Of a stretch of DNA of 64,000 nt, positions 49,522-60,790 are shown piece by piece. Under the pieces are notes generated by a model, which saw only the letters and a program-made list of their open reading frames with translations, did no database searches and was not told where the DNA came from. Where the stretch lies: assembly GCF_900156465.1 (NCBI RefSeq), contig NZ_LT707064.1, forward strand, positions 842,001-906,000, given 5' to 3'. Within the stretch, counting starts at the first letter, position 1; every line of letters starts with the position of its first letter. The position numbers and the translations under genes were made by a program. Source of the stretch: Pseudomonas sp. 7SR1 (GTDB lineage: Bacteria; Pseudomonadota; Gammaproteobacteria; Pseudomonadales; Pseudomonadaceae).

Positions 49522-50136
49522 ATGAATACACAACCTTTGCGCGTCGGTATCGGCGGCCCGGTCGGTTCCGGCAAAACCGCGCTGACCCTGGCCCTGTGCC
49601 TGGCCCTGCGCGAACGCTACAACCTGGCAGTGGTCACCAACGACATCTACACCCGCGAAGATGCCGATTTCCTGGTGCGCAACCAGGCCCTGGCGCCGGA
49701 GCGAATCATTGGCGTGGAGACCGGCGGTTGCCCCCATACCGCCATCCGCGAGGATGCGTCGATCAACCTGGAAGCGGTGGACCAGCTGAACCGACGCTTC
49801 CCCGGGCTGGACCTGATCCTGGTGGAATCCGGCGGCGACAACCTCTCGGCCACCTTCAGCCCGGAGCTGTCGGACCTGACCCTCTATGTGATCGACGTAT
49901 CGGCTGGCGACAAACTGCCGCGCAAGGGCGGGCCGGGCATCTGCAAATCCGATTTGCTGGTGATCAACAAGATCGACCTGGCACCGCTGGTGGGGGCATC
50001 CCTGGAAATGATGGACAGCGACACCCGGCGGATGCGCAACGGCAAGCCCTTCGTCTTCAGCAACCAGAAAACCGGCCAGGGCCTGGACGAAATCATCGCC
50101 TTCATCGAGCGCCAGGGCCTGCTGACAGCCGCCTGA
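49522..50136 (+). CDS. ureG: Urease accessory GTPase UreG
   Basis: 204 residues, exact family length. P-loop [14 protein letters not shown], the metal site CPH in [29 protein letters not shown] as the guanine-recognition motif, and [18 protein letters not shown] hydrolysis drives nickel transfer to urease. It is preceded by AGGAG and starts 9 bases after ureF. Confidence 0.97.
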   Translation: MNTQPLRVGIGGPVGSGKTALTLALCLALRERYNLAVVTNDIYTREDADFLVRNQALAPERIIGVETGGCPHTAIREDASINLEAVDQLNRRFPGLDLILVESGGDNLSATFSPELSDLTLYVIDVSAGDKLPRKGGPGICKSDLLVINKIDLAPLVGASLEMMDSDTRRMRNGKPFVFSNQKTGQGLDEIIAFIERQGLLTAA

Positions 50137-50182
50137 CAGCCGGAACTCCCGCCTTTTCCACAATCAACAAGGAAGCTTATCC

Positions 50183-50755
50183 ATGACACTCAAACGCCTC
50201 TTTGGCGCCCTGGCCCTGCTGCTGACTCCGGCCCTGGCATTCGCCCACCCCGGCCACGGCGACAATGGCCTGACCGCCGGCCTCGGCCATCCCATCGGCG
50301 GGCTCGACCATTTGCTGGCGATGCTGGCGGTCGGTTTGTGGGCTGCGCAACAACAAGGCGCCGCGCGCTGGGCATTGCCATGCACCTTCGTCGGTACGAT
50401 GCTGCTTGGCGGCCTGCTGGGCTTTGAAGGCCTGGACCTGCCGGCGCTGGAAAGCGGCATCGCCGCCTCGGTGCTCGCCCTGGGCCTGGCCGTGGCACTG
50501 GCGGTGCGTCCGCCGCTGGGCCTGGCGGTCGGTGCAACCGCCCTGTTTGCGCTGTTCCATGGCATCGCCCATGGCTTGGAATTGCCGGACATGTCGACCC
50601 CGTGGGCTTATGCGACAGGCTTTGTCGCAGCCACGGCGGCGCTGCATGGTGCAGGTTTCGCGCTGGTGCGGGTGTTGCCTCGGGCAGCGGCGCCGTTGAT
50701 TCGATTGGCCGGGGCAGCTTCGGCGGCGACTGGGGTTTGGTTGCTGGCGGGCTGA
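50183..50755 (+). CDS. hupE: HupE/UreJ family membrane protein
   Basis: 190 residues with about six membrane helices. The N-terminus has a signal-like helix and HPGHGDNGLTAGLGHPIGGLDHLLAMLAVG, the HupE/UreJ histidine motif, then ALFHGIAHGLELP. Family members are thought to import nickel. Position after ureG supports nickel supply for urease. Confidence 0.9.
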   Translation: MTLKRLFGALALLLTPALAFAHPGHGDNGLTAGLGHPIGGLDHLLAMLAVGLWAAQQQGAARWALPCTFVGTMLLGGLLGFEGLDLPALESGIAASVLALGLAVALAVRPPLGLAVGATALFALFHGIAHGLELPDMSTPWAYATGFVAATAALHGAGFALVRVLPRAAAPLIRLAGAASAATGVWLLAG

Positions 50756-50774
50756 TTCTTTAGCGCCTGCCAGG

Positions 50775-50804
50775 CCGTCATCGCGCGCTTGCTCGCGATG
50801 ACGG
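50775..50804 (+). terminator. REP-like hairpin after hupE
   Basis: CCGTCATCGCG and CGCGATGACGG form an 11-bp stem around CGCTTGCT, 20 bases after the hupE stop. It contains the REP core and may serve as a 3' end for the ureEFG-hupE transcript. Confidence 0.6.
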
Positions 50805-50885
50805 ACTTGCAGGCGCCATCTCTCTGGAGTCGGTCACTCTGCTACCATGTCGCGCAATCGCCCCCAGCCGTGACGACTTCCACCG

Positions 50886-52019
50886 ATGCCTGATGCTTCC
50901 CGCCCCGCTCCCCAGCCTGAATTGATCGCCCTGTTCGCAACAGTGCGTCAGCATTTTCACGACGTGATCGTGCCGATGTGGCAAGGCCCGGGTTGGAACG
51001 CCGAACTGGCACTGCCCTATGAAGCCCTGGATGCCGGACATGCGCCGCTGCCACCCCAGCGCTACCGCGCCATGGCCTGTGCGCGACAGTTGTATGTGTT
51101 CTCCAGTCTGATGGGCGAGGTGCCAGGCGCCGCAGAACGTGCCTCTGCACTGTTTCGCTCGTTGCAGCGGCACTTCCACGATGCCGAACACGGCGGCTGG
51201 TTCTACAGCATCGACCCGCAAGGCGCGCCGCTGGATTCAACCAAGGACCTCTACACCCACGCCTTCATCCTTTTCGCCTGTGCCCATTACTGGGCCAAGG
51301 TTCGCGAGCCGCTGGTGGAGTCGGTACTCAACGCCGCCCTGCAAGTCATCGCCCAGCGCTTCGCCAGCCACGACGGGCTCTATGAGGCCAGCCTCGGGCG
51401 CGACTGGTCCGAGCTCGGAACAGGCCCCCTGCAGAACCCCCTGATGCATCTGGCCGAAGCGTTCCTCGCCGTGCTTTCTGTGCGTGACGACGCCACTGTC
51501 CGACAGGCATTGCTGGCGTTGTGTGATGGGATGTCCGAGCGTTTCATTGACCCGCAGCAGCGCGTCATGATGGAGAAGCCCCTCGGGGCTGTGGATAACT
51601 GGTACGAGCCGGGCCACCAGTTCGAATGGTATTACCTGCTGGCCTCGTCGCCCTTGTTGCGTGGCGGCACGTTGCACACGGCCCTGGAGCACAGCTTCGA
51701 TCAGAGCGAACGACAGGGCGTGGACATGAAATCCGGGGCGGTGTGCGCCATGCTCGACCCGCAACCGCAAGCGACGCCACGGGACGCGACCCAACGCATC
51801 TGGGCCCAGGCCGAATACCTGCGGGCACTCACGTTACGCCCGGGGAACCAGGGGGCTTTGCTGCGTCAGTTGCAGGCGTTGCAGCAACATTTCCTGCATA
51901 ACAGAGGCTGGAACGAATGCCTGGACGCCGACGGCGTCGTCAGCCGTCGGGACATGCCCTCCACCACGCCGTATCACCTGCTGACCTGCTATCGCGGACT
52001 TGCCGAGTACCTGGCATAG
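50886..52019 (+). CDS. AGE-family N-acylglucosamine 2-epimerase/aldose isomerase
   Basis: 377 residues, (alpha/alpha)6-barrel type. The catalytic histidine motifs of the AGE superfamily are present: PGHQFEWYYLL, RIWAQAEYLRA and the terminal PYHLLTCYRGL. Members include N-acetylglucosamine 2-epimerase, mannose isomerase and sulfoquinovose isomerase, and sequence alone does not choose between them. It stands alone, with repeats on both sides. Confidence 0.82.
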   Translation: MPDASRPAPQPELIALFATVRQHFHDVIVPMWQGPGWNAELALPYEALDAGHAPLPPQRYRAMACARQLYVFSSLMGEVPGAAERASALFRSLQRHFHDAEHGGWFYSIDPQGAPLDSTKDLYTHAFILFACAHYWAKVREPLVESVLNAALQVIAQRFASHDGLYEASLGRDWSELGTGPLQNPLMHLAEAFLAVLSVRDDATVRQALLALCDGMSERFIDPQQRVMMEKPLGAVDNWYEPGHQFEWYYLLASSPLLRGGTLHTALEHSFDQSERQGVDMKSGAVCAMLDPQPQATPRDATQRIWAQAEYLRALTLRPGNQGALLRQLQALQQHFLHNRGWNECLDADGVVSRRDMPSTTPYHLLTCYRGLAEYLA

Positions 52020-52023
52020 CGCC

Positions 52024-52295
52024 TCTGTGGCGAGGGATCTAGCGAAACGTCGCACCGCTCGCAGGGCTGCGCAGCAGCCCTGAAAAAGATAGATCGCAGG
52101 CTCAGGTCTTAGGCTCTGCACGAAATTGCTTTAAACGCAGGTTGGGCAAGGCAAAAACCGGCGAGGAAGCGGAGTTGACTGGCTGTCAATGAGCATTCCG
52201 AGCCGGTTTTTAACGCCGCATAACCAAGTTCCAAACAATTTCGTACATAGCCTAGGGGAACTACGCTCAGCTACGGGGATACCCCCTCGCCACAG
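52024..52295. repeat. REP-like doublet (CTGTGGCGAGGG family) split by a small element
   Basis: Left arm CTGTGGCGAGGGATCTAGCG ... GGGCTGCGCAGCAGCCC (52024-52080) and right arm GGGGATACCCCCTCGCCACAG (52275-52295) match the two arms of the doublets at 25011 and 63381. The arms are about 195 bases apart here because the element at 52112-52252 lies between them. Confidence 0.72.
52112..52252. mobile_element. 141-base MITE-like element, IS5-type ends
   Basis: The ends are 17-base inverted repeats: GGCTCTGCACGAAATTG at the left, and GGCTATGTACGAAATTG read inward from the right (two differences). TAG flanks both sides (TTAG/CTAG), fitting the YTAR targets of IS5 relatives. The interior has a second inverted pair, AAAAACCGGC and GCCGGTTTTT. 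It has no transposase, so it would need one in trans. Confidence 0.72.
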
Positions 52296-52304
52296 AATCT
52301 CCCG

Positions 52305-53150
<846 letters not shown>

Positions 53151-53174
53151 TCATGTTCTTCCTCGGCGCACTGC

Positions 53175-53725
53175 TCAAAAAACAACCAACCGGCTACAAG
53201 CCTTGCAGGACAAGCGATGCAGCAGATTGCCCGCACCTTATCCACAGGCACGTCCACAGTAATCGGGGGCAAGTACAAACGCTGCAGGCCGCTGTGCATA
53301 AGGCTTTGCGGGACATCTGGAAAATTTTTTCCCTTGACCCTGCGACGCAGGTTGTGCACATCAGGTTATCTGCTATAAGCAGGCACAAGGATAGGCGATG
53401 GCTCGAAGCCAGTAACGACGGCCCTCAGCGCAGTCTTTCCAGTGTTTAATCACAGAGTTATCCACAGGCTTGCCCACCGATTTTCCGAACGCTTTGCGAG
53501 GCTACAAAAGTGTTGACAATAGCCAATGACTCTAAGCAAAAAATCCCTGATCAAAAAACAATCACACGTCTGCAAGCCACGTAAACAAAGGCTTTCAGAC
53601 AGCTACTCCCACGTTACCCACAGCCAGTTCCACAGCAAACGGGGACAAGTCAAAACCGTGACAAAACAACTGTTTGCGGCGACTTTATGTCGCGGTTTGG
53701 CAAGCCTTCAGGATTGTTGTCCACA
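53175..53725. other. DnaA-box-rich gene-free region with three repeated modules
   Basis: Perfect DnaA boxes TTATCCACA at 53238-53246 and 53458-53466 and TTATGCACA (minus strand) at 53293-53301; one-mismatch boxes at 53352, 53614 and 53717. The module TTATCCACA-GGC-N3-TCCACA recurs at 53238, 53458 and, decayed, 53614. Around the first and third modules, colinear similarity extends about 150 bases, each beginning CAAAAAACAA (53175, 53552), so a duplication is visible. No gene with a ribosome site is seen in the 826-base gap. A DnaA-binding control locus is inferred. Confidence 0.6.
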
Positions 53726-53749
53726 ATTCCCGCCATGGCCCAAAACCCC

Positions 53750-53826
53750 GTGGGAGCGAGCTTGCTCGCGATAGCGGTCTACCTGTCATTTCTGTATTGA
53801 ATGTGCCGCCGTCATCGCGAGCAAGG
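53750..53826. repeat. REP doublet, right arm decayed
   Basis: GTGGGAGCGAGCTTGCTCGC at the left is intact; the right copy stops after CATCGCGAGCAAGG. It sits between the DnaA-box region and the liv terminator. Confidence 0.85.
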
Positions 53827-53852
53827 ATGGGTGCATTGTGAAGGGATAAAAA

Positions 53853-53874
53853 AACCGGCGATCACTCGCCGGTT
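53853..53874 (-). terminator. Rho-independent terminator of the bra/liv operon
   Basis: On the minus strand, AACCGGCGA-GTGA-TCGCCGGTT is a 9-bp stem followed by a run of T. It lies 22 bases after livF. Confidence 0.9.
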
Positions 53875-53895
53875 CCTGTTACAGCAACAGCAGCC

Positions 53896-54612
53896 TCAAT
53901 GCCCGCCCAGGTAGGCGTTGCGCACTTCCTCGTTGGCGAGCAATTCCTTGCCGGTGCCGGTCATGCGGATTTCGCCGTTGACCATGACATAGGCCCGATC
54001 CGACAGCCTCAGCGCGTGGTTGGCGTTCTGCTCCACCAGGAATATGGTCATGCCGGTGGACGCCAGTTCACGCAGGGTGGCGAAGATCTGCTTCACCACG
54101 ATCGGCGCCAACCCCAGGCTCGGCTCATCGAGCAGCAGCAACTTCGGCCGGCTCATCAACGCCCGGGCAATGGCGAGCATTTGCTGCTCGCCACCGGACA
54201 TGGTCATGGCCCGCTGGTTGCGCCGCTCCTTGAGCCGGGGAAACAGCTCGAACATGCGCTGCATGTCTTCGCTGGCGAACTTGTCACCGATGGGAATGGT
54301 GCCCATCAGCAGGTTTTCCTCGACGGTCATGTCGGGGAATACCCGCCGCCCTTCCGGCGACTGGGCGATGCCGTTGGAGGCGATGTAGTGGGACGACTTG
54401 TGCGTGATGTCCACGCCCCGGTAAACGATCTGCCCACTCGCCGCCCGCGGCTGGCCGAAGATCGACATCAGCAGTGTGGACTTGCCGGCGCCGTTGGAGC
54501 CGATCAGGCTCACGGTCTCGCCTTCGCCAATGTGCAGCGAGACTTTCTTCAGGGCCTGGATCGGTCCGTAGAAAACGTCCAGCTCCTTGAGCTCGAGGAT
54601 AGGTCCACTCAT
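53896..54612 (-). CDS. livF: Branched-chain amino acid ABC transporter ATPase LivF/BraG
   Basis: 238 residues. Walker A GSNGAGKSTLLM, signature TMSGGEQQMLAIARAL, Walker B LLLLDEPSLGLAP and FLVEQNANHAL. It forms the ATPase pair with LivG and powers uptake of leucine, isoleucine, valine and related amino acids. Overlaps livG by 4 bases; followed by the operon terminator. Confidence 0.95.
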   Translation of the reverse strand: MSGPILELKELDVFYGPIQALKKVSLHIGEGETVSLIGSNGAGKSTLLMSIFGQPRAASGQIVYRGVDITHKSSHYIASNGIAQSPEGRRVFPDMTVEENLLMGTIPIGDKFASEDMQRMFELFPRLKERRNQRAMTMSGGEQQMLAIARALMSRPKLLLLDEPSLGLAPIVVKQIFATLRELASTGMTIFLVEQNANHALRLSDRAYVMVNGEIRMTGTGKELLANEEVRNAYLGGH

Positions 54613-55477
54613 ACCAGCTCCTCTTCATCGGCACCCAGGTAGGCCGCGATCACTTTCGGATCGTTGCGGATCGCCTCGGGGCCGCCCTCGGCGATGACGT
54701 TGCCGTGGTCCAGCACCACGATGTGGTCGGAAATGCTCATTACCATGCCCATGTCGTGTTCGATCAGCACCACGGTCAGATCGTGCTCGTCGCGCAGCAG
54801 CCGGATCATCGCGCTCAGCGCTTCGGTTTCCTGAGGGTTGAGGCCGGCGGCCGGTTCGTCCAGGCAGATGATCTTCGGACGGGTACACATGGCCCGGGCG
54901 ATTTCCAGACGCCGTTGCTGGCCGTAGGAAAGCTCGCCGGCCAGGCGGTTGGCGCAATCCACCAGGTCCACCACTTCCAGCCAGTAGAACGCGTGATCCA
55001 GGGCATCGCTTTCCGCCTTGCGGTAGCCCTTGGTATTGAGAACACCAGCCACCAGGCTGCGGTTGACCCACATGTGCTGGGCCACCAACAGGTTTTCCAG
55101 CACCGACATTTCCTTGAACAGGCGAATGTTCTGGAAAGTACGGGCCAGGCCGGCACGGTTCACCAGGTGGGTGCCGCCGAACATCTTGTAATACAGCCGG
55201 CTGGCGAAGGCTTTCGGCGACACGAAATCGGTAGGACGGAACGGTTCGCCCAGCAGCTTGATGACGTTGGTATGTTCGCCGCGCACATTGAGTTCGATCT
55301 TGCCGCCAGAAGCCTTGTAGAAACCGGTCAGGCAGTTGAACACCGTGGTCTTGCCCGCACCGTTGGGGCCGATCAGGGCGAAGATCGAGTTACGCTTGAC
55401 TTGCAGGCTGACGTCGCTGAGGGCCTTGATCCCACCGAACTGCATCATCAGGTTTTCAACCTGGAGTACGACTTCAC

Positions 55478-55481
<4 letters not shown>
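54609..55481 (-). CDS. livG: Branched-chain amino acid ABC transporter ATPase LivG/BraF
   Basis: 290 residues. Walker A IGPNGAGKTTVFN, signature ELSYGQQRRLEIARAM (SYGQ variant usual in LivG), Walker B IICLDEPAAGLNP and LIEHDMGMVMSIS. A LivG-specific insertion between Walker A and the signature is present. Overlaps livM and livF by 4 bases each. Confidence 0.95.
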
Positions 55482-56758
<1,277 letters not shown>

Positions 56759-56760
56759 AC

Positions 56761-57675
<915 letters not shown>

Positions 57676-57780
57676 AACGCAATCTCACGCAGTGAGAACC
57701 TGCACACCCTTGGGGCGTGCGGTTCTTCTAAGGAAAATACAGATTTACGTCGGAGCGATGTCAGGCGCGACCGGCGAGCG

Positions 57781-57812
57781 CCTTGGGAACCGGGACGAAC
57801 CCGTGCCCAAGG
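57781..57812 (-). terminator. Intra-operon hairpin between braC and livH
   Basis: CCTTGGG and CCCAAGG pair around an inner CGGG/CCCG stem in the 161-base gap after braC. There is no T-run. It probably protects or trims the braC message so that binding protein exceeds permease. Confidence 0.55.
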
Positions 57813-57836
57813 AAGCCTGGACGGCCGCTTGAGTCC

Positions 57837-58973
57837 TTACTTCTGTTTTTCCAACTGGTGATACTTGCCGTTCTTGTCCCACTGGTAGACCACGTAGTCG
57901 GAGACTTTCAGGTCGCCCTTGCTGTCCCACTCCTTCTTGCCCATCACGGTCTGGACCGGATTGGCCTTGAGCCACTTGGACGCATCTTCGCCCTTGTTGG
58001 ACTTGGCACCGTTGAAGCCGGCAGCCAGGGTCTGGACCGAAGCATAGGCGTACAGGGTGTAGCCCTCAGGTTCCGTGCCCTTGGCACGGAACGCATCCAC
58101 CACGGCCTTGCTGTCCGGCAGCAGGCGCGGGTCGGCACCGAAGGTCATGTAGACGCCGTCGACGTATTGCGCGCCGCCAGCGGTGGTGACCAGTTCGTCG
58201 GTCACGATGCCGTCGTCGGACATGAATTTCACGTCCTTGAGGCCTTGTTCGCGCAGTTGGCGAACCAGTGGACCGGCTTCCGGGTGCAGGCCGCCGAAGT
58301 AGACCACGTCGGCACCGGCCGAGCGGATCTTGGTAACCACGGCGCTGAAGTCTTTTTCGCCGCGGGTCAGGCCTTCGTACAGCACCGGGGTCACGCCACG
58401 CTTGGCCAGCTGGGCCTTGGTGGCATCCGCCAGGCCTTGGCCATAGGTGTCCTTGTCGTGCAGGACAACGACTTTCTTGCCCTTGAGCACGTCGACGATG
58501 TAGTCACCGGCCACGATACCCTGCTGGTCGTCACGACCGCACATGCGGAACATCGCGCTCAGGCCCCGCTCGGTGACCTGTGGGTTGGTGGAACCCGGGG
58601 TAATGGCGATGACGCCGGCTTCATCGTAGACCTCGGAGGCCGGGATGGTGGACGAAGAGCAGAAGTGACCGACCACGCCGGCGACTTTCTCCTGGTCTAC
58701 CAGGCGGTTGGCCACGGCCACGGCCTGCTTCGGTTCGCACGCATCGTCACCGGCCACCAGCACGATCTTCTCGCCGTTCACGCCGCCCTTGGCGTTGATC
58801 TCGTCCGCCGCTGCCTGAGCCCCTTTCATGTATTGCTCGCCAAATGCGGCGTTGGCGCCAGTCATGGGACCCGCTACGCCGATCTTGATGTCGGCCTGAG
58901 CAAACGCAGAAACACCCATCGCAGTAGCGACTGCGAGGGCCAGAAAGCCTTTCTTGTAAAACGTCTGGGACAT
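57837..58973 (-). CDS. braC: Branched-chain amino acid periplasmic binding protein BraC/LivJ
   Basis: 378 residues from ATG 58973, preceded by GGAG at 9 bases. A signal peptide (GFLALAVATAMGVSAFAQA) is followed by DIKIGVAGPMTGANAAFGEQ, GDDACEPKQAVAVANRL and HFCSSSTIPASEVY, the LivJ-type signatures, with both lobes present. First gene of braC-livHMGF. A near-consensus sigma-54 promoter and a repeat array lie upstream, which suggests control by an enhancer-binding protein. Confidence 0.95.
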   Translation of the reverse strand: MSQTFYKKGFLALAVATAMGVSAFAQADIKIGVAGPMTGANAAFGEQYMKGAQAAADEINAKGGVNGEKIVLVAGDDACEPKQAVAVANRLVDQEKVAGVVGHFCSSSTIPASEVYDEAGVIAITPGSTNPQVTERGLSAMFRMCGRDDQQGIVAGDYIVDVLKGKKVVVLHDKDTYGQGLADATKAQLAKRGVTPVLYEGLTRGEKDFSAVVTKIRSAGADVVYFGGLHPEAGPLVRQLREQGLKDVKFMSDDGIVTDELVTTAGGAQYVDGVYMTFGADPRLLPDSKAVVDAFRAKGTEPEGYTLYAYASVQTLAAGFNGAKSNKGEDASKWLKANPVQTVMGKKEWDSKGDLKVSDYVVYQWDKNGKYHQLEKQK

Positions 58974-59030
58974 GAGGTGGTGCTCCAAGGTTTTTTTAGT
59001 TGGCACTGCGACTTCACATAGAAGCTCTGA

Positions 59031-59045
59031 GCAAGGGCCGTGCCA
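59031..59045 (-). promoter_or_regulatory. braC: Sigma-54 promoter of braC
   Basis: On the minus strand TGGCACGGCCCTTGC, followed by T, matches TGGCACG-N4-TTGCW exactly. The transcript would start near 59020, giving a leader of about 46 bases before braC. Confidence 0.75.
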
Positions 59046-59118
59046 TCGGTTTTTTATTCTTCAAAAAGTCGCTGCTTTATTGTTATTTCGACTGTTTCGG
59101 GCCCTTTTTCACAGGGCG

Positions 59119-59275
59119 TGCAACCGTCTAAACCGCACAAGGTGCAACCTTCGATTCAAATGAGTACAACCCTCCCTGAGCCATCATTGCAACCAGTGCG
59201 CGAAACGACGTGCAACCTGCCTGTAACAACCTGCGTCACCGAACTGCACACTACCGGTGCGCGTTTGCTACAACC
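59119..59275. promoter_or_regulatory. braC: Array of TGCAACC direct repeats upstream of braC
   Basis: TGCAACC (or TACAACC) starts at 59119, 59143, 59165, 59188 and 59211, spaced 24, 22, 23 and 23 bases, with a further TACAACC at 59269. The phase is about two helical turns. It begins 74 bases upstream of the -24 element, the usual place for enhancer-binding protein sites. It also fills most of the gap between braC and amaA, where no gene was recognised. Confidence 0.6.
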
Positions 59276-59337
59276 CGCACCATAACAGGCTAGACCCTGC
59301 GCCGGAAAACGCCGGGCTGTGCAACACTTTTCAACAC

Positions 59338-60621
59338 TCAAATGACGATCCGCAGGCACTGGCCCGCGTGATACAGGGAGAATCCCGCCTCGTACAGGCA
59401 ACTGCGCAAGCCTGCGCCAGTCACCGGCTGCATGGGTGCGAACGGAATCGGCAGTGCCTTCGCATCGCCGTGGCACAGGTAGTCGGCGAAGGCTTTGCCC
59501 ACCACCGTACCGGTGGTCACGCCCCGACCGTTGTAACCGGTGACAGCCACGAGGCCGGGAGCCGGCTCGAACAGACGCATCAGGTGGTCAGGCGTGAAGG
59601 CTATGCAGCCGGTCCAGGTGCACTCCCACTCCACCGACTTGAGGTAAGGGAAATAATATTGCTGGACCCGGTCGGCCCAGGCCTTGAGAAACCAGGCAGG
59701 CTTGCGATTGCCATTACCCAGGCTGCCCAGCAGCAGGCGACCGTCCTTGTCCCGGCGAATACTGCTCAACACCTGGCGGGTATCCCAAGACCCCTGGCCG
59801 CCCGGCAATATGCGAGCAGCCGCCTCGTCAGCCAGTGGAACAGAAGCGACCTGGTAGTAATAACCGGGGAAGAAATTGCGCCGCAGCGCAGTCCAGTCGC
59901 CCTCGGTGTAGGCGTTGGAGGCGATCACCACCTGCTCGGCCAGGACGCAGCCCTTGGCGGTCTGCACCGACCAGCGCTGGCCCTGGCGTTCCAGGCGTGT
60001 CACCGGCGAATGGTCGAACAGCCGGCCGCCCAGGTCCGTGGCGGCCTTGGCCAATCCGCTGGTGTAGGCCATCGGATTGAGTGTGCCGGCGCGGCGGTCG
60101 AGCAGTGCCGCGGCGATCCTGGAAGTACCGGTGGCTTGCACACAGGCCTCGCCGGTAAGCAATTGCACCGGGGCGCCACGACGCTTCCATTGCGCCTCGC
60201 GACTACGCAGGTCAGCCTCGCCCCGGGCGTTATGGGCCATGTGCAAGGTGCCTTCACGGCGCAATTGGCAATCGATGCCATATTTGTCGACAAGACTGAA
60301 CACCAGGGCCGGCGCCGCCCCCAGCATGCGGTTGAGCTGGCTGCCCACCGCTTCGCCGAACCCGGCTTCGATATCGTCCGGCGGGATCCACAGGCCGGCA
60401 TTCACCAGCCCGACGTTGCGCCCCGAACCGCCCTGCCCGGCCCGGTGGGCTTCCAGCACCGCGACGCGCTTGCCCTGCTCCAGCAAATGCACCGCCGCCG
60501 ACAACCCCGTGAAACCTGCACCGATGACACAGACGTCGGCGCTGATTTCGCCAGTGAGCGAGGGGTGCTCAGGTCTTTGCGGCGTCAGTTTTTCCCATAG
60601 ACATTCTTCGCGTAACGGCAT
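59338..60621 (-). CDS. amaA: FAD-dependent L-pipecolate oxidase AmaA
   Basis: 427 residues from ATG 60621 (MPLREECLWEKLTPQ), the start I recall for P. putida AmaA. FAD site DVCVIGAGFTGLSAAVHLLEQ and SGRNVGLVNAGLW, C-terminal TGYNGRGVTTGTVVGK. It oxidises L-pipecolate to the cyclic imine in D-lysine catabolism. Same strand as amaB, which lies 169 bases upstream beyond a REP doublet. The longer frame to 60654 is not needed. Confidence 0.88.
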   Translation of the reverse strand: MPLREECLWEKLTPQRPEHPSLTGEISADVCVIGAGFTGLSAAVHLLEQGKRVAVLEAHRAGQGGSGRNVGLVNAGLWIPPDDIEAGFGEAVGSQLNRMLGAAPALVFSLVDKYGIDCQLRREGTLHMAHNARGEADLRSREAQWKRRGAPVQLLTGEACVQATGTSRIAAALLDRRAGTLNPMAYTSGLAKAATDLGGRLFDHSPVTRLERQGQRWSVQTAKGCVLAEQVVIASNAYTEGDWTALRRNFFPGYYYQVASVPLADEAAARILPGGQGSWDTRQVLSSIRRDKDGRLLLGSLGNGNRKPAWFLKAWADRVQQYYFPYLKSVEWECTWTGCIAFTPDHLMRLFEPAPGLVAVTGYNGRGVTTGTVVGKAFADYLCHGDAKALPIPFAPMQPVTGAGLRSCLYEAGFSLYHAGQCLRIVI

Positions 60622-60662
60622 TGCCAGACTCCGGAAATGAAACCCAACCATCACACTATTCA

Positions 60663-60751
60663 GTGTGGGAGCGAGCTTGCTCGCGATAGCGATTCCCCAG
60701 TCATTCCCCTGTTGAATGTGCCGCCGTCATCGCCAGCAAGCTCGCTCCCAC
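60663..60751. repeat. REP doublet between amaB and amaA
   Basis: GTGTGGGAGCGAGCTTGCTC and its inverted copy (CAGCAAGCTCGCTCCCAC) surround about 45 bases in the middle of the ama pair. Confidence 0.9.
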
Positions 60752-60790
60752 GAGGGACCTTCACGAATCGAAGATCCGGCCCAGGCGACC

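Noticed and set aside
53175..53725. Chromosomal origin oriC
   Set aside because: dnaA, dnaN, rpmH and gyrB are absent and there is no clear AT-rich unwinding tract.
53153..53774. Two small plus-strand frames of 98 and 82 codons
   Set aside because: No ribosome sites, low-complexity translations, and overlap with repeated DnaA-box modules.
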